64,000 nucleotides of DNA, from positions 5,270,001 to 5,334,000 of the forward strand of contig WOAB01000606.1 in the NCBI GenBank assembly GCA_027886185.1, given 5' to 3'. The position numbers were made by a program, and so were the translations under genes. The stretch comes from Rheum nobile. Taxonomy: Eukaryota; Streptophyta; Magnoliopsida; Caryophyllales; Polygonaceae. Shown in pieces: positions 36,541 to 47,384 of the stretch. The notes under the pieces are model-generated. The model was not told the DNA's origin, ran no database searches, and saw only the letters and a program-made list of their open reading frames with translations. Numbering within the stretch: the stretch's first letter is position 1; every line of letters begins with the position of its first letter.

Positions 36541-37823
36541 TGATACACTCTACTTTGTAGTGCATAACTAGGAGCTATTACTAGGTGTTTAGGTACCATC
36601 TGTATGGGTAGGAGACAATTTAGGATTATGGAGCAATAGAGTAGAAGTGGCGAAAAGGAGATTTTAGTGAAGTGTTGAAGGCACTGAGGAGTTGTGAAGA
36701 GGAGGCCGTACTTAGGGGCTAAGGAATGCACAAGCCGCGGCATAGGAAGAGACCGTCAGAAGCTGAGGAAGGCAAAACCGCGGTCGCGGTTTGGAGTGCC
36801 GCGGTCGCGGCCAAGGCAAAATCCGAAGAAGAGCAACAAAGAGCAAGCCGCGGTCGCGGCCATGGACACCACGGTCGCGGTTTTGCAAGTCAAAGACCAC
36901 GCGGGAAGATTTCGCCGCATATTATCTTGTTACCTTATTTTCTTTATTTTATATTTTTATATTTCGTTTATTATTTTTAGCATATTTCGTTTAGGTTAAA
37001 TAGACTAAGTCTCTTTAGGTTTTGATGATTCATTCATCATTATTAGAGAACGGCATTTTAGAGTTTTTTTGGAGTTTTTGCAAGACCATGAAGAACTAAG
37101 TTTCCTTTGCTTAGTTAGACGATTGAAGCCTTCGTTTGTTTTGGTTGTGAGATTATAACTCTTGTTCTATTCCTTTGAATGTTATTAATTCTCTTGTGCT
37201 TAATCCCTTTGAGTTTTACTGATTATACTAGCCTGATCAACTAGTGGTCATTAGTAATATTCTTATGCTAGAGTTAGACTATTTCTGGTTGAAATACCTA
37301 ATTCAGAGTAGCAACTACGATATTCTAGAACTGGTTGGAATAGTTTATTGTAGAAGAGAATTGATTGCATGCTAAGTAAAACTAGTTGTTTTATGTGCAT
37401 GTATTTGCTGAAATTCCTAAACTTACTGTTGCTATTGAATTGAATCTGGATAGTTTCCTGGTTGTTTGATAGTTAGTATTATCAGGGTCTGGTTGTCCTG
37501 TTAATAACTTAAGAAAAGGAATAGGAACATTCATTGGTCTAAAGAACTAGAGATAATCAAGGATCAATCAATCAAACTGAAGTGTGGATATTTGTCTGGC
37601 TGAGTACTTTCATCAATATCTGTTTATATCATCATTAATTCTGCTAGTTTATTTCATAGTTTAGAACAAAACAATCAAATTCCCCTTTGTTACTGTTGGT
37701 GAACGATTTCTGCAAACATGATAGATAACTTGATTCTATGTGGGTTCGACCCTTACTTGCCAGACTATGTTTGTTGGGTTTTTAAGGTTTCTTTGTTAGG
37801 TACACACGACTAAACGCCTATCA
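36541..37823 (+). repeat. 5' LTR of GYP-A
   Basis: 1,283 bp. It contains CCGCGGTCGCGG at 36779, 36799 and 36848 within the 36730-36890 stretch, with a fourth decayed copy (CCACGGTCGCGG). Downstream of these the sequence turns T-rich, with TTTATATTTTTATATTTCG near 36945. Confidence 0.92.
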
Positions 37824-37827
37824 AATT

Positions 37828-37845
37828 TGGCGCCGTTGCCGGGGA
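37828..37845 (+). other. Primer binding site of GYP-A
   Basis: TGGCGCCGTTGCCGGGGA, four bases after the LTR end; the usual Athila/Tat-group site, thought to pair with a tRNA-Asp type primer. Confidence 0.88.
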
Positions 37846-37910
37846 GTCTAAGTTTTATTCTTTTCGTGTTTATGTGTGATTATTTACCAACTGTTGTGTG
37901 GACCTGTCTT

Positions 37911-40436
37911 ATGGTCCACACTCGTGCTACTAATTCTCCAATCTTAGATCTTGATATAGAAATTGAGCGAACACTTTCCATGAACCACAGAGAAGTGCGT
38001 GAGCAACTCGAGATGGATGAACAACAGACTTTGAGGCAGCTAACTGCACCGAATCTGGAGCAACAACCGCTTGCTGTGTAATTTCCTGAGTTGGCTGATG
38101 GAGTCAATTTTGAGTTGAAGTCTGGATTAATTCACTTGCTACCCCACTTCCATGGGATGAATGGCAAAGACCCCAACAAGCACTTATTTGAATTTCACGC
38201 TGTCTGCACCAGTATGAAGCCAAGGGGCGTGACAGAGGACCAAATCAAGCTGACGGCCTTTCCTTTCTCTCTGAAGGATTCGGCCAATGACTGGTTCTAC
38301 TATCTAGCTCCGGGAAGCATTGATACATGGGCAAAGATGAAGAAATCCTTTCTTGAGAAGTACTTTCCTGCAACAAAGCTCAATAGCCTGAAGAAGAATA
38401 TCAGCAACATTGAACAACATGCTATTGAGACTTTGTATGAGTATTATGAGAGATTCAAGAGGTTAATATCAAGCTGTCCATACCATGGTTATTCTGATCA
38501 GGATCTCATTCTATACCTGTATGGAGGACTTCTTGATGATGAGCGCATAATGGTGAACGCCGCCTGTGGCGGTAATATTCTCAACAAAACGCCTACTGCA
38601 GCTTTTGAGATGTTTTCTGAGCTATCTGAAGGCTCAAGGCAATTCAGTAAGAGAGCAAGCTCTCACGCAACCAAAGCAGCCGACTCTCATCCATCATCTT
38701 CACTACAATCTGATATGAACGAGTTGAAGGAGATGATGAAGCGTTTTATGATGAAAGTAAGTCCACAACAAGTCAAGGCCTGAGGCATCTGTTATGACAC
38801 ATTACACCCTACTGATGCATGTCCAACACTACAAGAACCTACCACTGAAGTGAATGTTGTGGGAGGTTTCGAACCTCCTAGACCAAGATATGACCCATAC
38901 TCCAACACTTACAATTCTGGGTGGAGAGATCACCCTAATTTGAGATATGAGAACCAACAGTTCAATAAGCGGCAGCAGCAATTTCAGCAACCTGGAGGTC
39001 AACAACAACAACCATTCAGACCACCATATGACTCTAAACCTCATGGGCAGAGTTCGAGCTCATCTATGTCTATAGAAGACATGATCAAGGCCCTTGCACA
39101 GAACATGACCACCATGACTCAGAATGTGACTACAATGCAAAGCAATTTTGCGCAATTTCAACAAGAGACCAGGTCAAGCATTCAGAACTTGGAGAATCAG
39201 GTTGGTCATATCTCTCTGACAGTAAGCAAACTGGAGGCTAGGGAGGCGAGTAAGCTGCCATCTCAGACGGAGTTAAACCCGAGACAAAGTGTTAATGCAA
39301 TCATGCTGAGAAGTGGGAGGAAGCTAAACGAAACAATGGAGAACAATGTCCTCTTAGCTGACAGGGACGAATTATATGAAGAGACGAAAGCTGCAAACAA
39401 CGAAATTCTTGCAGAAACCAGTCGACAGGAACCGCGACCGCAGGTCCAAAACCACGACCGCGGTTTGTTTACAGAAGATATACTGCAGGGAGACGGTTCT
39501 GCAGAAGCAAGTCAGAAAGCAGACCCGCGATCGTGGGTGGAAAACCGCGATCACGGTTTTACCTCGGAAGAAGAATCGCAGCCTACAGCAAAACGAAGCA
39601 GCGACCGCTGGAAAGTTACAGAAAGCCACCAAGAGGAACCGCGATCGCAGGTCCAAAACCGCGACCGTGGTTTTGCTACAGATTGCCAAGATGGTTATGT
39701 TCGTCCAGATTTTCCTCCCCTGGGCTCACAGAAGCCAATTCCGCTATTCCCTGAGGTGCTGAAAGATACAAGAAGGCTGGTGAATGACAAAGAGATTTTC
39801 GAAACCTTCAGTAAGTGTGAGGTAAACATTCCCTTGCTTAAATTGATTAAAAGTATTCCTCGTTATGCAAAGTTTCTGAAAGAACTGTGTACAATTAAGA
39901 GAAATCAAAAAGTGAAAAGCAAGAAGAAGGTTAAAGTTAGTGAACATGTATCTGTTGTGTTGCAAAGGCGAATGCCTAAGAAGTGTGATGACCTTGGCAT
40001 GTTTAGTATTCCTTGTACGATAGGTGACACCAAGTTTGAACGAGCCATGCTAGATCTAGGTGCATCTATTAATGTGTTGCCTTACTCTTTATATGAATCT
40101 TTGGGGTTATGACCATTGCATGAAACTGGGACGGTGATTCAGTTAGCTGATTTGTCTAATGTTTATCCGAAAGGAGTAGTAGAGGACGTCCTTGTGAAGG
40201 TTGATAATTTGGTTTTTCCTGCTGATTTCGTTGTGATGGATATGGGAAATGGCAAGCATGCAGGCCCTATTATGTTAGGTAGGCCGTTTCTTAAAACCGC
40301 CAACACTAAAATTGATGTAAGCAGTGGTTCACTTACAATGGAATTTGATGGTAAAAGGGTAGAATACAACATCTATGATGCTAAGAAACACCCTCCTGAT
40401 AATGACTCTATGAGTTCTATTGATGTGATAACTTAA
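37911..40436 (+). pseudogene. GYP-A Gag and aspartic protease, one frame with three stops
   Basis: One frame runs from the ATG at 37911 to 40436 (about 840 codons), interrupted only by stops at 38079, 38781 and 40110. The retrotransposon Gag domain (LIHLLPHFHGMNGKDPNKHL, DWFYYLAPGSIDTWAKMKK, FKRLISSCPYHGYSDQDLIL) is followed by a Gln-rich linker after YDPYSNTYNSGWRDHPN, a heptad-like NLENQVGHISLTVSKLE, then a repeat-derived stretch with three NRDRGF-type units (39427-39680). The protease shows MLDLGASINVLPYSLYESLG (DLG in place of DTG/DSG, as in Athila-like elements) and LGRPFLKTANTKIDV. No zinc knuckle is visible. Each stop is one transition from the expected codon. Confidence 0.9.
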
Positions 40437-40456
40437 GTTGATCTGTAAGGCATTAT

Positions 40457-40503
40457 GTCGAGCCACGACATTAACCAAGGCGCTTCTCGGGAGGCAACCC
40501 GAG
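40457..40503 (+). other. Two adjacent conserved RNA hairpins after the protease stop
   Basis: GTCG-AGCCA-CGAC (40457-40469) and CTCGGGAGGCAACCCGAG (40486-40503; six-base stem, AGGCAA loop) lie 21-50 bases past the protease stop. GYP-B has the same block inverted at 45852-45900 (loop AGGCAA kept, one stem pair changed). I recall similar GGGAGGCAACCC hairpins downstream of coding in other plant gypsy elements, not verified here. Confidence 0.6.
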
Positions 40504-41861
40504 GTATGCAATTTTTCTTATTATTTTCTCTTCTCTTTCTGTCATTTTTTTTCTTTGTTTCATTTTATAGACTAACTCGCATGAAAAGAGGCTCTCGCAG
40601 GCAAAGCCGCGACCGCGGCCTAAAAACCGTGATCGCGGCCTTGCCCTGAACGTGAAGTTTGCACCGTAGCCTTCTCTACCTTTAAAAAAAACACGGGCGT
40701 GGGTGAAAACCGCGATCACAGCCCCGCTGCCCAACGTTATACCGCTGCTGAGATGATGGAACGACATGCTGTAGCTGATGAGGAGGAGATGTAGCCTGGG
40801 ATTTTTATTTGGACACTGATGATGGAATGACATGATACAATTGATGAGGAGGAGATTCCAGAGGCACCGACTGATATATGTTCGCGATGGAGAGACAGTA
40901 TGAGGCCGCTGACACAGTGAGGCATAAACATCGAGTGGTCCTGTAGACCCAGGTAGAGAGTATGAGGAGTGGATTTCTGAGCTTGATGAGGATGTGCGGA
41001 TACTCCGAGATCAGTCGCTGGTACAATGCTCTTACATCAAGCATTGGGACGCCTTTGCTTCACACAAGTGGGAGGCATATATGGGACCGACAACCGATGA
41101 GCTTGATTTCATTGCCTCTCGCTATGGCACCAGAGACTCTTGTTTCCATGATTTTCCACCGCCACGCCAGTCACGACATCCGAGACACAGACCACCTCGG
41201 CATCGCTAGTGGGTATCTTTCTTCCCCCCCTAGAGTTTCATTTTTTGTCTTTCATTACATTGAGGACAATGCAATATTTAAGCATGGGGGAGGGATTTGT
41301 ACTTGTTGTCTGTGTATAAAACAAAAAAACGAGAATAAACTTGGCTGAGCTAAAAACCCAAAAGGACGGTTCAGGCAAAATATAGGGGCCCGAACCAGCA
41401 TTAGGCTGGGGTAATAAGAGGTTGAAGAGAGATGTGAGGATTGGTGAGCTCATCTGTGAAAAATGAAATGAGTGGCTAGGTGAAAACCTGAAAGGGCGCC
41501 TAGGCAAAATGAGTGAAAAAAAAGAGGAGTGATTATTAGGATTCATTCATTTTGGCGTGGCGACATAAGTGGTGGAGTCATAAGGAGGATTCGGGTAGGT
41601 CACTCTGGAAGTTATAAGAAGATAGACTGATGCTAGGATTAGATATTTTTATTCACATCTGGAGTTCGGGTTAAGCTTGGGGGAAGTACCCTGCTTTCCT
41701 TAAGGCTGGTGTGCTATGTTGGTACTGCTGGAGATTCATGAGTAGGTGCGGTTCTTAGTGGAGAGTTTTGATGTGCTTCTTGAGACCTTGGGTATTTCAT
41801 TGGAGGAGTAGGTTTCTATTAGCTTATTCGAGGATGAGCAAGGTCTAAGCATGGGGGAATT
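40504..41861 (+). repeat. GYP-A 3' untranslated region
   Basis: It holds a palindrome pair starting at 40607, low-coding sequence, and from 41255 the family's conserved block (TGAGGACAATGCAATATTTA then GCATGGGGGAG). It ends with the polypurine tract CATGGGGGAATT at 41851-41861 adjoining the 3' LTR. Small frames here (around 40962-41348) have no recognisable domain and overlap the conserved noncoding blocks. Confidence 0.8.
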
Positions 41862-43139
41862 TGATACGCTCTACTTTATAGTGCGTAACTAGGAGCTATT
41901 ATTAGGTTTTTAGGTACCATCTGTATGGGTTTAGGAGACAATTTAGGATTATGGAGTAGTAGAGTAGAAGTGGCGAAAAGGAGATTTTAGTGAAGTGTTG
42001 AAGGCATCGAGGAGTTGTGAAGAGGAGGCCTCAATTAGGGGCTAAGGAATGCACAAGCCGCGGCATAGGAAGAGACCGTCAGAAGTTGAGGAAGGCAAAA
42101 CCGCGGTTGCGGTATGGATTGCCGCGGTCGCGGCCAAGGCAAAGCTTGAAGAAGAGCAACGAAGAGCAACCGCAAGCGCGGCCATGGACACCGCGGTCGC
42201 GGTTTTGCAAGTCAGAGACCACGCGGGAAGATTTTGCCGCATATTATCTTGTTACCTTATTTTCTTTATTTTATATTTTTATATTTCGTTTATTATTTTT
42301 AGCATATTTCGTTTAGGTTAAATAGACTAAGTCTCTTTAGGTTTTGATGATTCATTCATCTTAGAGAACGGCATTTTAGAGTTTTTTTGGAGTTTTTGCA
42401 AGACCATGAAGAACTAAGTTTCCTTTGCTTAGTCAGACGATTGAAGCCTTCGTTTGTTTTGGTTGTGAGATTATAACTCTTGCTCTATTCCTTTGAATGT
42501 TATTAATTCTCTTGTGCTTAATCCCTTTGAGTTTTACTGATTATACTAGCCTGATCAACTAGTGGTCATTAGTAATGTTCTTATGCTAGAGTTAGACTAT
42601 TTCTGGTTGAAATACCTAATTCAGAGTAGCAACTACGATATTCTAGAACTGGTTGGAATAGTTTATTGTAGAAGAGAATTGATTGCATGCTAAGTAAAAC
42701 TGGTTGTTTTATGTGCATGTATTTGCTGAAATTCCTTAACTTACTGTTGCTATTGAATTGAATCTAGATAGTTTCCTGGTTGTTTGATAGTTAGTATTAT
42801 CAGGGTTTGGTTGTCCTGTTAATAACTTAAGAAAAGGAATAGGAACATTCATTGGTCTAAAGAACTAGAGATAATCAAGGATCAATTAATCAAACTGAAG
42901 TGTGGATATTTGTCTGGCTGAGTACTTTCATCAATATCTGTTTACATCATCATTAATTCTGCTAGTTTATTTCATAGTTTAGAACAAAACAATCAAATCC
43001 TCCTTTGTTACTGTTGGTGAACGATTTCTGCAAACAGGATAGATAACTTGATTCTCTGTGGGTTTGACCCTTACTTGCCAGACTACGTTAGTTGGGTTTT
43101 TAAGATTTCTTTGTTAGTTACACACGACTAAACGCCTAT
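41862..43139 (+). repeat. 3' LTR of GYP-A (last two bases displaced to 48816-48817)
   Basis: The LTR matches the 5' copy closely. GYP-B inserted after CCTAT (43135-43139); the duplicated CCTAT (48811-48815) and the final CA (48816-48817) lie 5.7 kb away. Palindromes at 42122 and 42191 are exact, while one at 42105 has decayed to CCGCGGTTGCGG. Confidence 0.92.
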
Positions 43140-44564
43140 TGATAGAGGGTAAAGTCGTGTGCCCAATCAAAGTAAAATCCTTAATAACCTAAACTAGTAG
43201 AATAGGCAAGCAAGGGTCGAATCCCACAGGGAGGAGTTGTCTTTCTTTATGTCAATTTGCATGCAATAGTAACAAAGGGGGGTTTTGGGTGATTGTTGGT
43301 AAACAAGTAAACAAATTTAACAAAAGCAAAGGTTTGTAATCAATTATGGAAAACACTTAGCCAAACAAATATCCACCTTTAGTTTGGTTGATTGATCATT
43401 GATTATTCCTAGTCCTCAATCCTCATAAATGTCCTAATCCCTGTTCTGAAATAGTTACCAGTCCTACCAGTCTTGATAACCCTAACTATTAAATAATCAT
43501 GAAACCATCAAGATAAATCTAATGGCAGCAGTAAGTTCAGGAATAGATAGGCTCATGCAATACTTAACAAACCGTCAGTACTCGACATGCAATCAATTCT
43601 CTTCACAATAAACATTCACAACCCGTTCCTATAAATCGTGTTTGCTACTCTGAATTAAGTATGAACAATATTAATCTCAACAAGTTGACCAGATTAAGGT
43701 AACTAGCACTATAGATAATATCAATCTTAACTAGTTTGTCACGCTAGGGAAACCAATATTAATAATACTAATCATAACAATTGATGAACTAGATTAACCA
43801 ATAGGGGTCAAAACCCTAACCCTGCAATATGAATAATATTAATAAAACTAGGTGGCCAATCTAGAGAAATCAATATAACTCGATGGGATGAAGCATAAGA
43901 GAATCAATAACACTCAAGGATAGAGCAAAGGAATAATCTCACAATCAAATTCAAACCAAGGCTTCAATCGTCGGACTAAGCAAAGGGTGCTTAGCTCTTC
44001 ATAGTCTTGAAACAATAAAATTCAAAGGGAAAATAAAACGTAGAATGAAAACTGAATAATCGATGATAGCTGCTTGGAGGCTATGGAACTAGGTTTAAGT
44101 AATCTAAACCTAAAACCAAAGATCAAAAACATAATCTAAAAAGAAAATAAACTAAATAAACTAAATAAAGAAAATCAGAAAAGTAAAATAAAGTAACTTC
44201 GGAGAAATCCCGCGCGGCTCGCTGATGCCCATTTCCGCGATCGCGGATGAACTTCCGCGGTCGCGGAAAATTCCAAATATGACTCTTTGCTCTCGATTTA
44301 TCCGCGATCAACTCCATTGCTCGCCCGCGGTCGCGGATTCTCCACTGCTGCTTCGTGTGGCTTCTTTCTTCGACTCTTCCTCGGTCTGCTCAAGTGGTCT
44401 CCTCTCTATCTTCAATAAGTCTTCGTTTAAGCTTCTCCAAACCACAAAATCCACACTTCTACTCTTCAACTCCAATCTCTACAGTTGTGCACTAAACGTC
44501 TCCAAATAGCACCCAAAACACCGGTAACAACTCCTAGTTAAACCCTACAAAGTAGCGCTGATCA
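43140..44564 (-). repeat. 3' LTR of GYP-B
   Basis: 1,425 bp, TGATAGAGGGTAAAG to GCTGATCA on the plus strand, followed by AATTCCCCCATG, the inverted polypurine tract. Palindromes lie at 44235, 44255 and 44325, the same spacing as in the 5' LTR (48481, 48501, 48571). Confidence 0.92.
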
Positions 44565-45900
44565 AATTCCCCCATGCTTAAACCTTACTCGTCCTCGAGT
44601 AAGCTAAAAGAAACCTACTCCTCCATCAAATCCCCAAGGTCTCAGGAAGCATAGAAAAATCTTCTCCACTAAGAATTGCACCTAACATGAATCTCCAAGG
44701 CACCAATACAATGTGCTCAACACAACACAACACAACACAACACAACATCAACCAAGCTTAAAGGAAAGCAGAGTATTTCCCCCAAGCTTATCCTGAACAC
44801 CATAGAGTGAATAAAAATATAATCCTAGCCTCCATCTATCTTCTTATGCCTCCCAGAGTGACCTACCCGAATCCTCCTTATATCACCTCTTCTTATGTCA
44901 CCACGCCAGAAAAAATGAGGAATCCTAATAATCACTCTTCTTCTTTTCACTCATTTTGCGAAGGCGCCCTCTCGGGTTTTCACCAAGCCACTCATTTCAT
45001 TTTTCAATAGATGGGCTCACAATAAAACTCACATCACTCTTGACCAATTATTACCCCAGCCTAATGCTGGTCCAAGCCACCTGCTTATTACCTAAGCCGC
45101 CCTTTTGGGTTTTCGACTTATCCCATGATTTCTATTTTTGCCTTTTATCAAATTTTTGGCTTTTTCTTTTTCTTTTCTCCTCAACGACTAGCAAGTATAG
45201 AACACTCCCCCATGCTTAAACATTGCATTGTCTTCAATGTAATGAAAGACAAAAAGGAAAGAAGCACAGGGAAAAGCGGAAAGGTGCTCACAACCGTCGT
45301 TGAGTTGGATTGGATGCGGAAGATGTTGCTGGCGGTAAATCAATATACGCACATGTCTATGGTGTCGCGCCGATCTTCAAACAAACTCCACCGTGCAACC
45401 AAAAGGAACCACTGTAATGTGTAGTGGAATAGCAAAGGAATCGGGGCTGCACGACCTTCAATGAACACAAAAATGGGGCCCAGATGTAATCGTGGTGTGG
45501 GCCCTGGTGTTCCTCCTCCTCAGCTGTCGAATGTAGGGCCATCATCAGTGCCAAATAAAAATGTGGGGCGAATGTCTCCTCCTTGGCAGCATGATGCGCA
45601 CCTCCTCTCGTGTAAAATTCGGACAGCTGGCCTTCGGTAGAACTTTTTTTTTTTGAGCAGGAAAAGGGAGGCACAGTAGGATTTCCGCGACCGCGGAAAT
45701 GTTACTGGTGCGTGGTTAACACCGTCTTCAATTTGGCTCGGGCCTCCTTCCTGCAAGTTAGTCTAATGCAAAAACAAAAACACAAGAAAAAATAACTAAC
45801 ACAAAAACAATTAAAGACATGAAATAGAAAGACAATAAAAGAATTACATACCTCGGGTTGCCTCCCGGACAACGCTTTAGTTAATGTCATGGCTCGACTT
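44565..45900 (-). repeat. GYP-B 3' untranslated region
   Basis: Inverted copy of the family's conserved 3' blocks (CCCCATGCTTAAACATTGCA near 45208). It then has a stretch with no coding that includes CCGCGACCGCGG at 45685 and a CACAA pentamer microsatellite at 44719-44745. The hairpin pair near 45852-45900 marks the end of the former coding region. Confidence 0.8.
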
Positions 45901-45901
45901 G

Positions 45902-47310
45902 CTACTCTCCCACCCAACTCGGGTTGCTCATAGCAATTGAACTCTTGGGATCACGATCAGGGGGATGCCTCTTTGTATTCTCTATGTTGAGCTTTACTCT
46001 CATTCTCCTGCACTTCATGGAGGGTGGATCGCTGTTCACATCAATGAGTGCACTTGCCATCTTTAGAAATGGCCTACCCAACATCTCAGGAACTGCATGC
46101 TTATCCTGCCCTGTATCCAGCTTATAGAAATTTTCCTTTTGAATCCCAGTTTCCTTCTTGGGCTTCCCCTTCGGCTTCTTCTTGATCTTGCGCAGCGCCT
46201 TTAAAAATTCCTTACAGCGAGGGATGTTGTTTGTCAGTTTGAACAAATGAACGTTTGCCTCGTAGTTACTGAAGGTTTCAAATAAATCCTTGTCGTTCTC
46301 CACCTTTCTGGTGTCCTTTAGAGCCTCGGGAAAGGGTGCGTGAGGCTTCAATGAACTGAGCGGAGGAAAGAGGGGGCGGACATATGCGTCGTAGGCAGCT
46401 TCGAGAAAATATTGGGTACCAGGGGCTGTTCCGCGATCGCGGGTATGCGTCTGTGGTCGCGGACAATCATCGAGCATCTCCTCTTCAGTAGCGACTTTTC
46501 CGCGATCGCGGAAATCCGTCCGCGGTCGTGGAAATTTGCCGATTTTTTGCTCTTCTTCAGCAACACATTCGCGGTCGCGGCTCTCCTCTTTGCGGTCCCG
46601 ACATTCTTCCTGTTCCTAGAAAAAATCTTCTTCAGAGAGCACCTCGCGGTCGCGGATATCGTCTGGAATGCCCAACTCCTCAGTGAGTAAACCGCGGTCG
46701 AGGTACACCTCCCGCATTCTCGGGTTCTCTTCTGCAGACATCTCGCTATATTCTGCACCCGTCTCACTAATTTGTTCTTCCCTTTCAGCTAAGGGGGCGA
46801 CATGCAGCTGCTCATGGCTTCAGAGGGTCATTGAAAAGACATCCTCTCCCTAGTGCACTACAGGGTGAGGTAGTAGGTTCTCCGATGCCCTGGCCTCCAT
46901 GCTGCTCGTTGCTTGAGCCATTCGCTCAATCTGCTTTTCCAAGTTCTGGATCATGGACTCCGTCTCTTGTTCACGTTGGGTGATAAATCGAAGCATATCC
47001 TCAGTAGACATGGAGGAATAGGGATTGGACACCGGTAGCCTATGCTCATAAGCTGGATAGTATTGCTGTGGAGTATCCTGCTGATAGAACGACTGTGGCC
47101 CCGGGTAGAACTCCTGATATTCATGACCATATAGTGGGTATTGTTGGTTCCCATAACTCGGATTGGGGTGATCTTTCCACCCTGGAGTGTATGCGCAGGA
47201 GTACGGGTCATATCGCGGTTCCTGCCAGAATTGCGGAAATCTCTCCATCTCTGTATCAAAATCAAAAAAAAAAAAAAAAATCAGTAGCACGGGTGTGGAC
47301 CGTAAGATAG
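45902..47310 (-). pseudogene. GYP-B Gag/protease remnant
   Basis: On the minus strand, the start region corresponds to that of GYP-A but the ATG is ACG and is followed by a T tract (47265-47281), after which the whole N-terminal Gag domain is missing. What remains is the linker (RYDPYSCAYTPGWKDHPN, heptads NLEKQIERMA; 46850-47230), a region with RDRG-type repeat peptides in several frames (46400-46760), the block LKDTRKVENDKDLFETFSNY, and the protease C-terminus (EMLGRPFLKMASALIDVNS). The DLGAS active-site segment is deleted. It cannot yield a working Gag or protease. Confidence 0.85.
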
Positions 47311-47363
47311 GTCCATACAAAAATTGGCACACAAACACACACAAAGAAAGAACAAAACTTGCC

Positions 47364-47381
47364 TCCCCGGCAACGGCGCAA
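47364..47381 (-). other. Primer binding site of GYP-B
   Basis: On the minus strand it reads TTGCGCCGTTGCCGGGGA, one base off the GYP-A site at position 2. It lies three bases from the 5' LTR. Confidence 0.82.
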
Positions 47382-47384
47382 ATT

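Noticed and set aside
36726..37000. Arg-rich frames in the LTRs of GYP-A, repeated near 42049 and inverted near 44225 and 48471
   Set aside because: They are translations of the CCGCGGTCGCGG motif in noncoding LTR sequence; the same peptide in both LTRs shows duplication, not coding.
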